Positions 51,432-61,128 of a stretch of 64,000 nucleotides of DNA are shown here, in pieces. The DNA lies in NCBI GenBank assembly GCA_035532835.1, contig DATKQG010000009.1, positions 43,188-107,187 of the forward strand. Direction: 5' to 3'. Numbering within the stretch: position 1 is the first letter of the stretch; the number at the start of each line of letters is the position of its first letter. The notes beneath the pieces are model-generated. The model did not search any database and was not told the origin of the DNA. It was given only the letters and a program-made list of their open reading frames with translations. The position numbers and the translations under genes are program-made. Source of the stretch: Candidatus Dormiibacterota bacterium. Its GTDB lineage: Bacteria; Vulcanimicrobiota; Vulcanimicrobiia; Vulcanimicrobiales; Vulcanimicrobiaceae.

Positions 51432-52874
51432 CTAGACGTTCGCCTCAACGTCTTCTTCGTTCATTACCATCGACCGTCGGGCTACGCCTTCATCGATCGC
51501 GGTATCGGCGACGGCTTTGGCCACGATATCCACGACCCGCGGGTCGAAAACGCTGGGGATGATGTACTCGGCGCTGCGCTCCTCATCGGTCACCATCGAG
51601 GCGATCGCATAGGCCGCCGCGAGCTTCATCCGCTCGGTAATCCGGCTGGCCCGCACGTCGAGCGCCCCGCGAAAGATCCCCGGGAAGGAGAGCAAATTGT
51701 TGACCTGATTGGGGAAATCCGAGCGTCCCGTCGCAACGACGGCGGCAACCGGAGCCGCCGCATCGGGCATGATTTCGGGGGTGGGGTTGGCCATCGCGAA
51801 GACGATCGGGTCGCGAGCCATGGTCGCGATATGCTCGGGCTGCAGAATGCCGGGGGCCGAAACCCCGATGAACACATCGGCTCCGGGGAGTACGTCGGCT
51901 AGGCTGCCGTGGCGGTTTTCCCGATTACAATGTTCGGCGAGCCAGCGCCAGTGCGAGTTGTCGTACCGGTCGTCGCGATTAAGGGCCCCCGCTCGATCGA
52001 CCGGGATCACGTCGCGAACGCCGGCCTCGAGGAGCATTTTAATCGTTGCGGTGCCCGCGGCCCCGCTACCCGAGACGACCACTTGGAGATCGCGTAATTC
52101 CTTGCCGACGACGCGAGCGGCGTTGATGAGGGCCGCGAGAATGACTACCGCGGTGCCGTGCTGATCGTCGTGCATCACCGGGATGTCGAGCCGCTCGATG
52201 AGCTTCTGCTCGACTTCAAAGCAACGCGGTGCGGAGATATCTTCCAGATTGATGCCGCCGAAGACCGGCGCTATGCGCACCACGGTCTCGACGATCTCAT
52301 CAACGTCGGTCGTATCCAAGCAAATCGGGAATGCATCGATACCGGCAAACTGCTTGAACAGCATTGCCTTGCCTTCCATCACCGGTAGCGCACCCAGCGG
52401 GCCGATGTTCCCCAAGCCGAGTACGGCCGTGCCGTCGGAGACGACGGCGACGGTATTCCGCTTGATCGTTAATGCGAACGCCTTGGCCGGATCGGCCGCA
52501 ATGGCCATTGAAACGCGCGCCACGCCCGGGGTATAGACGATCGAAAGATCCTGGCGCGTCTTGACCGGAATCTTCGGCTCTATGCGTATCTTGCCGCCAA
52601 GATGGGCGAGAAAGGTCGAATCGGAGATCGAGATGATACGAAAACCCTCGAGTCCTTCAACCGCGCGCCGCACCTGCGCCGCGATTCCGTCGGAGCTCAC
52701 GCTGACCGTCACGTCACGGACGACTCGCGTACGCGTGACCGATCGCATATCGACCGCGGATATCAAACCGCCGGCATCGCCGATCGCGTTGGCGAGCAAT
52801 CCGAACGAACCGTTCTCGTTCGGCATCTCGACGCGCATGATGAGCGTAAAACTGATCGAAACTTGCGGCATCAT
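51432..52874 (-). CDS. NAD-type malic enzyme with N-terminal ACT domain
   Basis: 480 residues. Residues 1-85 form an ACT-like ligand-binding domain (SFTLIMRVEMPNENGSFGLL, VRDVTVSVSSDGIAAQVRRA). The catalytic part follows: LSIVYTPGVARVSMAIA, VAVVSDGTAVLGLGNIGPLG, FGGINLEDISAPRCFE, the Asp-rich metal site in MHDDQHGTAV, and the nucleotide fold VVSGSGAAGTATIKMLLEAG. It decarboxylates malate to pyruvate; ACT suggests amino-acid or small-ligand control. Two ATGs stand in tandem (52874, 52871). Confidence 0.93.
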   Translation of the reverse strand: MMPQVSISFTLIMRVEMPNENGSFGLLANAIGDAGGLISAVDMRSVTRTRVVRDVTVSVSSDGIAAQVRRAVEGLEGFRIISISDSTFLAHLGGKIRIEPKIPVKTRQDLSIVYTPGVARVSMAIAADPAKAFALTIKRNTVAVVSDGTAVLGLGNIGPLGALPVMEGKAMLFKQFAGIDAFPICLDTTDVDEIVETVVRIAPVFGGINLEDISAPRCFEVEQKLIERLDIPVMHDDQHGTAVVILAALINAARVVGKELRDLQVVVSGSGAAGTATIKMLLEAGVRDVIPVDRAGALNRDDRYDNSHWRWLAEHCNRENRHGSLADVLPGADVFIGVSAPGILQPEHIATMARDPIVFAMANPTPEIMPDAAAPVAAVVATGRSDFPNQVNNLLSFPGIFRGALDVRASRITERMKLAAAYAIASMVTDEERSAEYIIPSVFDPRVVDIVAKAVADTAIDEGVARRSMVMNEEDVEANV

Positions 52875-52895
52875 TCCCCCTAGGTTTCCGCTCGA

Positions 52896-54224
52896 CTATC
52901 TTCCGCTGACGGTCATCTCCGCGACACGAAAGGACGGTGCGACCACCGATCCGTCGAATCGCAGGTCGTTCGCGACCGCGTCGATTCCGGCAAGCATCGC
53001 GTCGAATTGGCCGGCAATCGTAAATTCGTCGATTGGATATGCGAGTTCACCGCGCTCGATGTAGAATCCGCGTGCGCCTCGGCTGTAGTTTCCGGAAGCG
53101 TGCTCGGTTGCAAAGCCGATCGTATCGAGAATCAGGACTCCACGCTCGGTCCCGGCCACGAGCTCGTCCAGCGATCGCGTCCCGGCCTCCAGATAGAACG
53201 AGTTTGCCCCGATGCCGCCGCCGGTCGAGTTCCCGGTCGTCTGCCCCCCGAGCTTGCGCGCGTAGTAGGAGTCGAACAGGAACGTCCGCAGTACCCCCCG
53301 CTCAAAGACGGGCGTGCGGCGCGTGGCCACTCCTTCACCGTCGAAGGGCGAGCTGCCGAGCTTTCCGGGCATGCGGCCATCGTCCACGATGGTAACTAGG
53401 TCGCTGCCGATTCGCTCGCCGACCCGGTCGGCCGCCCAGGAATTTCCGGTGGCTACGTTCGCGGCGGAGATCGCTTGGAAGAGATCGTCCAGGACGGCCG
53501 CGGCGACGTCCCGCTCGAAAATGACCGGCAACCGCATGGTCGGCGGCTTGCGCGCCCCGAACATCTCCGTCGCGCGCCGCGCGGCGACCCGGGCCACCCG
53601 TTCGACGTCCTCGAGCTCCGCGAGGTAGCGCGCGCCGGTGCCGTAGTGCGCGGTACGCTTGAGCGGGCCGTCTTGAGCGACCGGGCCGCTCGACCGGCTC
53701 GCTCGCGTCGATCGATACGAGGCCTGAAAACCGGCGGAATTAGCGAGCGCAAGGGTCGATATCCCATCGCCGTAGTGCGACCCGCTCGAGTTTTGTATGC
53801 GTGGATCTTCGCGAATCCACCGCTCGAGCGCCAGGGCATCCTCAACCTTCGCGGCGTCTTCGCGCTGCGCGATCGCCGCATCGTAGAGCGCCAAATCGGG
53901 GAGATCGGTCGCGCACGCATCCGGAAGCCCGGAGAACGGATCGGGCGCGATCACGCCGGCCTGATCGACCGCGCGCCGCAACGCCGCGCGCATGGATTCC
54001 GGGGAGAAGTCCGACGTCACGAGCGTCGCGTTTCGCGACCCGGTGAAGACGCGCACGTGAAGGCTCTTGCCCGTCGACCCCTCGAGCTTGGCCACGTTTT
54101 CGCCGCGCGCCTCGACGTGGAGCCGGCGAACGCTCGAGACGGTCGCTTCGGCCTGCTCGGCGCCGAGCGAGATCGCCAATGCGACGGCGCTCGTCGCATG
54201 TTCCAGCGCCTGCGCTTCATCCAT
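52896..54224 (-). CDS. tldE: TldE/PmbA-family protein
   Basis: 442 residues starting MDEAQALEHATSAVALAISL. The non-catalytic partner of the TldD/TldE proteinase: it lacks the HExxxH motif but keeps LHVRVFTGSRNATLVTSDFS, SGSHYGDGISTLALAN and the C-terminal GNYSRGARGFYIERGELAYP block. It forms a heterodimer with TldD that degrades unfolded peptides and matures ribosomal peptides such as microcin B17. The start overlaps the tldD stop by 8 bases. Confidence 0.93.
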   Translation of the reverse strand: MDEAQALEHATSAVALAISLGAEQAEATVSSVRRLHVEARGENVAKLEGSTGKSLHVRVFTGSRNATLVTSDFSPESMRAALRRAVDQAGVIAPDPFSGLPDACATDLPDLALYDAAIAQREDAAKVEDALALERWIREDPRIQNSSGSHYGDGISTLALANSAGFQASYRSTRASRSSGPVAQDGPLKRTAHYGTGARYLAELEDVERVARVAARRATEMFGARKPPTMRLPVIFERDVAAAVLDDLFQAISAANVATGNSWAADRVGERIGSDLVTIVDDGRMPGKLGSSPFDGEGVATRRTPVFERGVLRTFLFDSYYARKLGGQTTGNSTGGGIGANSFYLEAGTRSLDELVAGTERGVLILDTIGFATEHASGNYSRGARGFYIERGELAYPIDEFTIAGQFDAMLAGIDAVANDLRFDGSVVAPSFRVAEMTVSGR

Positions 54225-55623
54225 GCTGGGTCCCTCCCACGGTGATGGATGCGATCTTCACGGTCGGCATGCCGACGCCGACCGGGACGTACTGGCCGCC
54301 CTTACCGCACGTATAGTGCCGTCGCGCCAACCGGCTGTCGTTCCCGACGGCGACGACTTTGGTCATCGCATCCGGACCGTTGCCGACGATGGTGGCGTTC
54401 TTCACCGGCGCCGTCAACTTGCCGTTCTCGATCAAATACCCTTCGGCGATCATAAAGACAAAGTCGCCCTTGCTGATCTCGACCTGTCCGCCGGCAAACG
54501 ATTTCGCGTAGATCCCGCGTTGCGTCGATCCGAGGATCTCATCGAGCGTGGAAGATCCGTTGGGCATGTAGGTATTGCACATGCGAGGCTGCGGAAGAAA
54601 ACGGAACGATTGTCGCCGTCCGCTTCCGGTCGGCGCGACGCCCATCAGCTTCGCGTTATGACGATCCTGCATGTAGCCGCGCAGGATCCCGTCCTCAACC
54701 AGCACCTTGTGCGCTCCCGCGATGCCTTCGTCATCGACGCTCACGCTGCCGCGCTCGTCTTGCAAATTCCCGTCATCGTAAATCGTCACCAATTCGCTCG
54801 CCACGCGTTCGCCGACCCGGCCGCTGTAGAGTGAGGTGCCTTGACGGTTAAAATCGCTCTCGAGCCCGTGGCCGACGGCTTCATGAAGCAAGACGCCGCC
54901 GCCGCCCGCGCCGACGACCATCGCCATCTCTCCGGCCGGCGCCGGAACCGCATCCACGTTGATCGCCGCGATGCGCGCGGCTTCCGACGCAAGCTCTTCG
55001 GGCGTGACGCTTTCAAAATACGCAAGCGACGTACGACCGCCGTCGGCCGCGTACCCCGAGCCGCGCTCCTCATGCGCGCTGGCGATCGCCTGGATGCCCA
55101 ACGTTACCATGGGACGATGATCGGTTGCGAGCCGCCCATCGCTCGAGGCGATCCATACGTCTTGCAACTCGTCGACAACGTGCGCGTTCACCGCCACGAT
55201 GCGCGGATCGTAAGCGCGCGCGGCGATGTCGGCTCGCGAGAGCAAGTCCGCGTAGCGTTCCGAGGGTGCGTGCTCGCGGCGCGAGCGGTCGTAGATCGCC
55301 GGTACTTGGACGCCGGTGAGATCGATGCGCCGTTCGCTTCCGTTCGGCGAAGAACGCGCGACGAGCGAGGCGGCATCGGCCGCCCGCAACAGCGCCTCGA
55401 TCGAGAGATCGTCGGAGTACGCGTAGCCCGCCGTCTCACCGACGATGACGCGAATCCCGACCCCTTGCGTGATCGAATACGAACCGTCGTGGAGTTTTCC
55501 GTCTTGGAGCCGATAGGCGACCGTATGCCGCCGTTCGCAGAAAACGTCCGCATACGCGCCGCCGGAGCGCAGCGCTCGTGAAATGAGGCGTTCGAGGATA
55601 TCGCGGTCGAGCATCGGCTCCAT
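54217..55623 (-). CDS. tldD: TldD metalloprotease
   Basis: 468 residues. Zinc site HEAVGHGLESDF (HExxxH) at about 255-265, and the C-terminal Cys zinc ligand in RRHYTCGKGGQYVPVG. Also visible: SITQGVGIRVIVGETAGYAY near the N-terminus and CNTYMPNGSSTLDEILGSTQ. It is the catalytic half of TldD/TldE. The gene follows dacB by 18 bases. A peptide precursor for this protease is not seen in the window. Confidence 0.95.
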   Translation of the reverse strand: MEPMLDRDILERLISRALRSGGAYADVFCERRHTVAYRLQDGKLHDGSYSITQGVGIRVIVGETAGYAYSDDLSIEALLRAADAASLVARSSPNGSERRIDLTGVQVPAIYDRSRREHAPSERYADLLSRADIAARAYDPRIVAVNAHVVDELQDVWIASSDGRLATDHRPMVTLGIQAIASAHEERGSGYAADGGRTSLAYFESVTPEELASEAARIAAINVDAVPAPAGEMAMVVGAGGGGVLLHEAVGHGLESDFNRQGTSLYSGRVGERVASELVTIYDDGNLQDERGSVSVDDEGIAGAHKVLVEDGILRGYMQDRHNAKLMGVAPTGSGRRQSFRFLPQPRMCNTYMPNGSSTLDEILGSTQRGIYAKSFAGGQVEISKGDFVFMIAEGYLIENGKLTAPVKNATIVGNGPDAMTKVVAVGNDSRLARRHYTCGKGGQYVPVGVGMPTVKIASITVGGTQHG

Positions 55624-55641
55624 GGAACTTTCCTAACCGTT

Positions 55642-57186
55642 CTAAAACGTCGAGATGCGATCGACGGCACGTACGATCGCCGAATCCGGGTCGCCCGGCG
55701 ACCCGTTGATGAGGAACGCGAAGATCACGCGCCCGTGGTGGCGCGTATTGACGTAGCCGGCCAACGACGATACGCCCGTGATATGGCCGGTCTTGGCTCG
55801 GACGCGGCCGAGGGCACTGGTGAAGTCGTAATCGGTGAGGGTCCCGTCGCGTCCCCCTTCCGGTAGCAGATCGTACAACGAGTGCAACGGCCCGCGGGAT
55901 TCATCATAGGCAAGCACCGAGGCGATGGTCAGTGCGGAGACGCGATTGACGCGAGCGAGCCCGCTTCCGTCGACGACGTGAAGCCCCGGGGTCGGGATCG
56001 CGTGCCGGCGGAGGAACCGCCACTCCGTCGCGATGCCGCCGCGATCGTCGCCCGCGCTCCCGTCCTGCAATCCGACCGTGCGCAGCAACTGCTCCGCGTA
56101 GTGATTATCGGAGACATAGAGCATATGTCGTTCGAGCGTTCGCAGATCCGCAGATCGGTGGTCCCAGAGCACTTGGCTTTCCAGCGGCGCGCGTTCCACG
56201 ACCGGTTGTTTCGCGGTCGCGATCCCGCGGTCGAGCAACATGCGTTGCACGACCGCTCCGACGTACCGCGGAATGCCATGCACCGGAAGCCAGAATTTCT
56301 CTTCCACCGCGGCCGGAATGGTACCGTCGAGCCGAAAGTGATTCGCCGCCAGATCGGCCGCGATGATCACATCGTCGCTGGAGTTGCTCGTAGCAACCTC
56401 GCCACGCAGATGGATGGCGCCGCTCGCGGGCACGACGACCACTCGCGCCGCTTGGCCGGGCGCCTGCCCGTAAACCCGAAATTCGGCGGTATCTTCATCG
56501 AGCGAGATCGCGCTGGTCGGCGCGTCGTAATCCTCGTTGGCATCCGCGCTATCCCAGTAAGGATTGATTTCCGGCCCATGCAGCGCGCTCGCATCGATGG
56601 CAAGATCGCCGCCGATCCGTCGCAAGCCGGCGCGTTGCAGTGCGGCAACCCCGGCGGCGAGATCGTTACTGCGCAGCGATGGGTCTCCCGAGCCCGCGAT
56701 CCAAAGATTGCCCGCCAACGTACCGTCCGATGCGATCGGGCCCAGCGCGGAGGCGATCGTATGAAAGTGGTACGATGGCCCCAGCAGATCGAGCGCTACC
56801 GACGCGACGATCAGCTTCTGCACCGACGCGGGAGTAGCCGCGGTGGTGTCGTGATCTTCGAAGATGGCATGGCCGCGGGCATCGAAGACCGCGAGGCTCC
56901 ACCGATCGGCTCCGGCGAGCGCCGGGGCGAACGCCGCGTGCAATTGGGAGCGAAGACGCGCTCGTTCGCCCGCCGTCCAAGACGCGGGGGTGGGCGTTGC
57001 GCGCGCGATCGCCGCAGGCGTCGCGACGGGACTCCGTTGCGCTGCGGGCTTCGCGGGTTGGTGCGTCCGGCGCAGCACGAAGAACGCCGCGATCGCGACG
57101 ACGAGCCCGAGCAGAGCGATGAGGCGGCGCCTACGACCGCGGCGAGAGCGCTTCGATCTTATCCTGGATCTTGCGTTGTTCTTCAC
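55642..57186 (-). CDS. dacB: D-alanyl-D-alanine carboxypeptidase / PBP4 (DacB)
   Basis: 514 residues with a very basic N-terminus and one TM helix (LIALLGLVVAIAAFFVL) followed by a Pro/Ala linker. Penicillin-binding motifs: SVQK (SxxK) in TPASVQKLIVASVALDLLG, SDN (SxN) in LYVSDNHYAEQLLRTVG, and KTG in RVRAKTGHITGVSSLAGYV. Domain inserts between SxxK and SxN (about 150-340) are those of class C PBP4. It trims D-Ala and cleaves peptide cross-links. Its ATG lies 56 bases inside the end of the M1 gene. Confidence 0.93.
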   Translation of the reverse strand: MKNNARSRIRSKRSRRGRRRRLIALLGLVVAIAAFFVLRRTHQPAKPAAQRSPVATPAAIARATPTPASWTAGERARLRSQLHAAFAPALAGADRWSLAVFDARGHAIFEDHDTTAATPASVQKLIVASVALDLLGPSYHFHTIASALGPIASDGTLAGNLWIAGSGDPSLRSNDLAAGVAALQRAGLRRIGGDLAIDASALHGPEINPYWDSADANEDYDAPTSAISLDEDTAEFRVYGQAPGQAARVVVVPASGAIHLRGEVATSNSSDDVIIAADLAANHFRLDGTIPAAVEEKFWLPVHGIPRYVGAVVQRMLLDRGIATAKQPVVERAPLESQVLWDHRSADLRTLERHMLYVSDNHYAEQLLRTVGLQDGSAGDDRGGIATEWRFLRRHAIPTPGLHVVDGSGLARVNRVSALTIASVLAYDESRGPLHSLYDLLPEGGRDGTLTDYDFTSALGRVRAKTGHITGVSSLAGYVNTRHHGRVIFAFLINGSPGDPDSAIVRAVDRISTF

Positions 57187-59695
57187 GTACCGTATCGAGT
57201 TCGTCTCGCAACGAACTCACCTGAGCTGGGACCTTTTTGCTTTCGCGAATGCGCGCGGCCGCTTCGGTGGCGTCTCGGCGGACGCGTCCGTCGAACGCGC
57301 TATCGGCGAGCCGATCGAGCGCCGGTAACAAGCGCGCGTCCTCCAGCGTCTCCGCGGCGCCGATAGCCGCTAGTTGCACCAAGAACATCTCGTCATCGAT
57401 GAGGCGCGCCAACGCGTCGACGCACGCCGTGCGCTCGGATTCAACCAGCGACGCATGACGTCCGATCGCCGATGCGGCGGCGCGGCGCAAACCTTCATCT
57501 CTCCCGAGCTTGGAGGCATCGATCAACGGCGAAGTCGCGCGCGGATCGGCGAGCTCGGCGAGGCCGCGGGCCGCTCCGGCTTCGACGACCGCATTCCACG
57601 TTCGTTCGGCCAAAGCGCGCTCGAGGATCGCAAACGCACGGTCGTCGCGCGTCTTTCCAAGCGCCGTCAGCGAGGCGGCCCGCACGAAGTACGATGCATC
57701 CGAACTCGCCGGAGCGAGCAATGCCGATGCGACGGCCCGTTCGCGATACGCGCCCAGAGCCGCAGCCACGGCAACGCGCACTTTGGGGTGGGCGTGCGTC
57801 AACGCTCCAAGTAACAACTCCATCCCCCAGGTGCTTTTGGTTGCGCCGATCGCCGCCGCCGCTTCCGCGAGTACGCCCCAAAACGGATCGCGGGCGAAGG
57901 CGTCGCTCAATCCTTGACGCGCGGCATGCGAACCGTCTTTGGCCAAGGCCCGCGCCGCGCGAATTCGCGCGATCGGATCCGGATCGCCGCGCAGCGACGC
58001 CGCCGCGCTATCCGCCGCGCCGGTGTAGGTGATGCTGCCCAAAAGGAACGCCCCCGGATCGAAGCGCACGAGTTGCGGTTCGTTCTCCAGCGGAACGGTT
58101 ACGGTTTCATGCGCGCGCTCGACGCGTACGCGTATCCGTCGCTCTCCCGGCAGCGGTGCGTGGCCGCGGTCGCTCGTAAGGGGGTCGGGAGCGCTCGCAC
58201 ATATACCGATTTCTACATCGAAAGTATACGCCGGATGCTCCGCGTCGATGTGTTGCTTTTGGTCGATCGTGAGCGTGAGGCTCTTGCGCTTCGAATCCCA
58301 CGCCGTCTGCATCTCGATCTCCGGATGTCCGGAGCTAAAGACCCACCGGTCGAAAAACTCGCGCATGTTGCGGCCGGTGGTCTCTTCGATCGCGCGGATG
58401 AAATCGATCGTTTCGACGTTGCGGCCGGCGTTCTGTTTAACGTAGTGCCGGATCGAACGCCAAAAACGTGCGTCGCCCAATTCCCCGCGGAGCATATGCA
58501 AGACCGCGGCACCTTTTTCATAGAGGTGCCGGTCAAAGAGTTCGATCGGGTCGCGGAAGCGATTGCAGACGATCGGCCGCCGGTAGCGCGTGGCGTCTTC
58601 GTCGATGTATCGCGCGACGCATCCGAATACGTCGTACAGGTATTCGTCATAACCCAGATCCGCTTCGCGCCACACGCACTCGAAATAGGTGGCGAAGCCT
58701 TCGTTGAGCCACGCCTGCGACCAGTCGCGACAGGTGAGTAAATCGCCGAACCACTGATGGGCCAGCTCGTGCGAAACCAACGGATCGCTCGAAAAATCCA
58801 AGTGTGCCGTCTGGTCGTGGAGCGTCCGATCGGTCTGCGTGGTGGCCGACGTATTCTCCATGCCGCCGAAGATGAAATCGCCAACGGCGATCTGCGAATA
58901 CCGCGCGAACGGGTACGGCGTGCCGATCCGTTCTTCGAACGCGTCGATCATGCGCGGAGTATTGCCGAAAGCACGTTCGCCATCGGCCTCGCGCCCCGGC
59001 AGCACGTAGTACCACACCGGGACCGCCCGCTCGCCTGCCGCCCGCTGCTCGATCTCGACGAAAGGTCCAACCACCAGCGTGATGAGGTACGTGCTATGCG
59101 GTACGTCCTGCCGGTAGGTAAACGTCGTCGTCCGCTCGGCATCCTTGCGCTCGAGGAGCGCGCCGTTGCCCAGCGCAAACGTGCCTTTCGGGACGACGAT
59201 CGTCGTCGAGGTCGACTGCTTGGCGTGCGGGTAATCCAAACACGGAAACCAATAGCGCGCGTTCTGATCCTGGCTCTGCGTCCACGCGTGTGCGACCTTC
59301 TCCGGGTACGCTTCCGACGGCGCGATAAAAAACAATCCGTGGCGCGGATCGTTCGCGCGATACGTTACCGCAAAGGCCGCTTCCTCACCGGGAGCGATGG
59401 CGGGCTCGAAGCTGATCTGCAACGAGCCGTCTCGACGCACGAATTGCAACGGTGCTCCGTCGCGCCGGACCGATTCGATCTCGAGATCGATCGCATCGAG
59501 CGTAAGCGCGCCGACCGGTTCGTCGAGCGCGCGCACCGTCGTCGTGCAGATCCCATCGAGCCGGCGTTCCGGCAAGCGCGGTTCGAGAAAGAGATCGATG
59601 TGGAGGACGTCTACGAGCTTGTCGGGCCCATACTGCAAGCGGGCCCCCGGCAGCGCAAAGGAGCGGTGCCCATCGGATTCATCGCGGTATTTCAT
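57131..59695 (-). CDS. M1-family aminopeptidase with C-terminal HEAT-like repeats
   Basis: 854 residues from ATG 59695. The N-terminal saddle precedes the catalytic domain with the exopeptidase motif GGMEN (in FIFGGMENTSATTQTD), zinc motif HELAHQW and the third Glu ligand in WLNEGFATYFE, and Tyr in YEKGAAVLHML. From about 640 the protein turns into HEAT/PBS repeats (ARAALAKD-like; ALGAYRERAVASALL; AAASAIGRHASLVESERTA) and ends in a coiled coil (LRDELDTVREEQRKIQDKIE). Length and repeats match TRICORN-factor-type/M1 variants with HEAT tails. Overlaps the SDR stop (ATGA). Confidence 0.92.
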   Translation of the reverse strand: MKYRDESDGHRSFALPGARLQYGPDKLVDVLHIDLFLEPRLPERRLDGICTTTVRALDEPVGALTLDAIDLEIESVRRDGAPLQFVRRDGSLQISFEPAIAPGEEAAFAVTYRANDPRHGLFFIAPSEAYPEKVAHAWTQSQDQNARYWFPCLDYPHAKQSTSTTIVVPKGTFALGNGALLERKDAERTTTFTYRQDVPHSTYLITLVVGPFVEIEQRAAGERAVPVWYYVLPGREADGERAFGNTPRMIDAFEERIGTPYPFARYSQIAVGDFIFGGMENTSATTQTDRTLHDQTAHLDFSSDPLVSHELAHQWFGDLLTCRDWSQAWLNEGFATYFECVWREADLGYDEYLYDVFGCVARYIDEDATRYRRPIVCNRFRDPIELFDRHLYEKGAAVLHMLRGELGDARFWRSIRHYVKQNAGRNVETIDFIRAIEETTGRNMREFFDRWVFSSGHPEIEMQTAWDSKRKSLTLTIDQKQHIDAEHPAYTFDVEIGICASAPDPLTSDRGHAPLPGERRIRVRVERAHETVTVPLENEPQLVRFDPGAFLLGSITYTGAADSAAASLRGDPDPIARIRAARALAKDGSHAARQGLSDAFARDPFWGVLAEAAAAIGATKSTWGMELLLGALTHAHPKVRVAVAAALGAYRERAVASALLAPASSDASYFVRAASLTALGKTRDDRAFAILERALAERTWNAVVEAGAARGLAELADPRATSPLIDASKLGRDEGLRRAAASAIGRHASLVESERTACVDALARLIDDEMFLVQLAAIGAAETLEDARLLPALDRLADSAFDGRVRRDATEAAARIRESKKVPAQVSSLRDELDTVREEQRKIQDKIEALSPRS

Positions 59696-60450
59696 TGGTC
59701 CGACGCGTTTCGCTCGGCGGCCCCCTTCAACCCCCCGGTAACGCCGATCACGGCACCGGTGATGAAATCGCGATCGGCGTCGACCAGGAAGCGCACGGTA
59801 TCGGCGACGTCTTGGTAGCTTCCCGGCCGTCCGCGAGGGGTGCCGGCAATCAATTCTCGCGCTCGAGCGCGATCGATGCTCTTTTGACGAATGTCGCCCG
59901 GCTCGATGACGTTGACGGTGATACCGTAGCCCGCTTCTTCGAGCGCCAAGGAGCGCGCGAACGCTACCACCGCGCTCTTTGCGGCTTGATGTAACGAGAA
60001 GCCGCGGAACGGAACCGTTTGGCTTGCGCCGTTCATGCCGAAGAATACGACGCGCCCGAATCGGCGCTCGCGCATCGAAGGCAGGAGCGCGTGCGCGCAC
60101 AACACCGCGCTGCGAACGTTGCCGTCGAACATTTCATGGTACTCCGCCATCGTCGTCCGTTCGAACGGCCGCACGACGAGCGGGCCTACCGCATGGACGA
60201 GCGTGTCGAAGGGGCCGCTCTCGCGCACCAAGGTGTCGAGCGTGGAGGCGATCGTTCGCTCGTCGTCGAGAAAATCGACGCGCGTTGCCGTCGCATCCGC
60301 CCCGGCCGCGCGAATCGCGGCCAGCGTTTGGTCCGGGGGCGTCGTTCGGTACGTGATCGCAACCAGTTCGAATCCCGCAGCCACAAGCTCCGGGGCGATA
60401 CCCGCGGCCAAGCCCGACGCGGCGCCCGTAACCAAAGCCCGCCGGCTCAC
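59692..60450 (-). CDS. SDR-family oxidoreductase with atypical active site
   Basis: 252 residues from GTG 60450. SDR fold: nucleotide loop TGAASGLAAGIA (TGxxxGxG with Ala replacing the last Gly), HAVGPLVVRP in place of NNAG, and GMNGASQTV supplying the Ser143. Where YxxxK is expected the sequence is FSLHQAAKSA, so His154 stands for Tyr and Lys158 remains. C-terminus FITGAVIGVTGGLKG is normal. It may be a divergent enzyme or a non-classical reductase. Between the DsbA-family gene and the M1 gene with 4-base overlaps on each side. Confidence 0.8.
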   Translation of the reverse strand: MSRRALVTGAASGLAAGIAPELVAAGFELVAITYRTTPPDQTLAAIRAAGADATATRVDFLDDERTIASTLDTLVRESGPFDTLVHAVGPLVVRPFERTTMAEYHEMFDGNVRSAVLCAHALLPSMRERRFGRVVFFGMNGASQTVPFRGFSLHQAAKSAVVAFARSLALEEAGYGITVNVIEPGDIRQKSIDRARARELIAGTPRGRPGSYQDVADTVRFLVDADRDFITGAVIGVTGGLKGAAERNASDQ

Positions 60451-61076
60451 GGCCGGTCGCCCGGCATGGCCTGCATCTGCCGAAGTATTCGTACGAAACT
60501 CTGCTCGTCGACCGCGCCCGGCACCATAAACTCGCCGTTAAAGAGAAACGACGGTACCCCGGTAATACCGATCTCGATCGCCTGCATGAGTTCTCGCCGC
60601 ACGTCGTCGACGCCGGCGTCGCCGTCGAGATACGCAGCAATCTGCTCGCGATCGATGCCGATGCTTGCGGCGCGATCCGCCAACACGTTGCGATCGCTCA
60701 CATCGAGCCCCTCGGCAAAGTACGCATGGTAGAGCGAGCGTTCGAGCTCGGAGCCCTTCCCGAGCCGCTGCGCGTATGCGATCGCGCGATGCGCATCGAA
60801 GGTATTTGCCGTAATCGCCCGCTCGAGATCGAAATCGAGGCCGTCGGCACGCGCCGTCGAGGTGACGCGTTCGACGATCGCCTCGGCTTCATCGCCGAAT
60901 TTGCGCCGGTAGCGGTCGATCGCGGGGACTCCCGGGATAGGGGCTTCGGGGTCGAGTTGGTATGGATGGATGCGCAACGCAACGTCCACGCCCGCCTGCG
61001 CCAGCGCACGCTCGAAACGCGAAACGCCGATGTAGCACCACGGGCACGCGACATCGGTCCAAAGATCGACTTGCAT
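60447..61076 (-). CDS. DsbA-family (FrnE-like) thiol oxidoreductase
   Basis: 209 residues without signal peptide. Thioredoxin-fold site CPWC in WTDVACPWCYIGVSRFERAL, then HPYQLDPEAPIPGV, NTFDAHRAIAYAQRLGKG and the cis-Pro loop GITGVPSFLFNGEF. This is the FrnE/2-hydroxychromene-2-carboxylate isomerase-like cytosolic DsbA subgroup. It likely handles disulfides or thiol adducts in the cytoplasm. GTGA overlap with the SDR gene. Confidence 0.9.
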   Translation of the reverse strand: MQVDLWTDVACPWCYIGVSRFERALAQAGVDVALRIHPYQLDPEAPIPGVPAIDRYRRKFGDEAEAIVERVTSTARADGLDFDLERAITANTFDAHRAIAYAQRLGKGSELERSLYHAYFAEGLDVSDRNVLADRAASIGIDREQIAAYLDGDAGVDDVRRELMQAIEIGITGVPSFLFNGEFMVPGAVDEQSFVRILRQMQAMPGDRP

Positions 61077-61081
61077 GCAGC

Positions 61082-61120
61082 GGCGCTTCGGGAGCGCTCA
61101 ACGCGTTCCCCCGAAGCGCC
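61082..61120 (-). terminator. Perfect inverted repeat between stalk-domain gene and DsbA-family gene
   Basis: GGCGCTTCGGG (61082-61092) pairs with CCCGAAGCGCC (61110-61120) around a 17-base loop. It is placed 9 bases after the stop of the minus-strand gene ending at 61129. No T-run follows in the direction of transcription, and the other end comes within 5 bases of the next ATG at 61076, so it may also regulate that gene. Confidence 0.5.
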
Positions 61121-61128
61121 CGGAAGCG

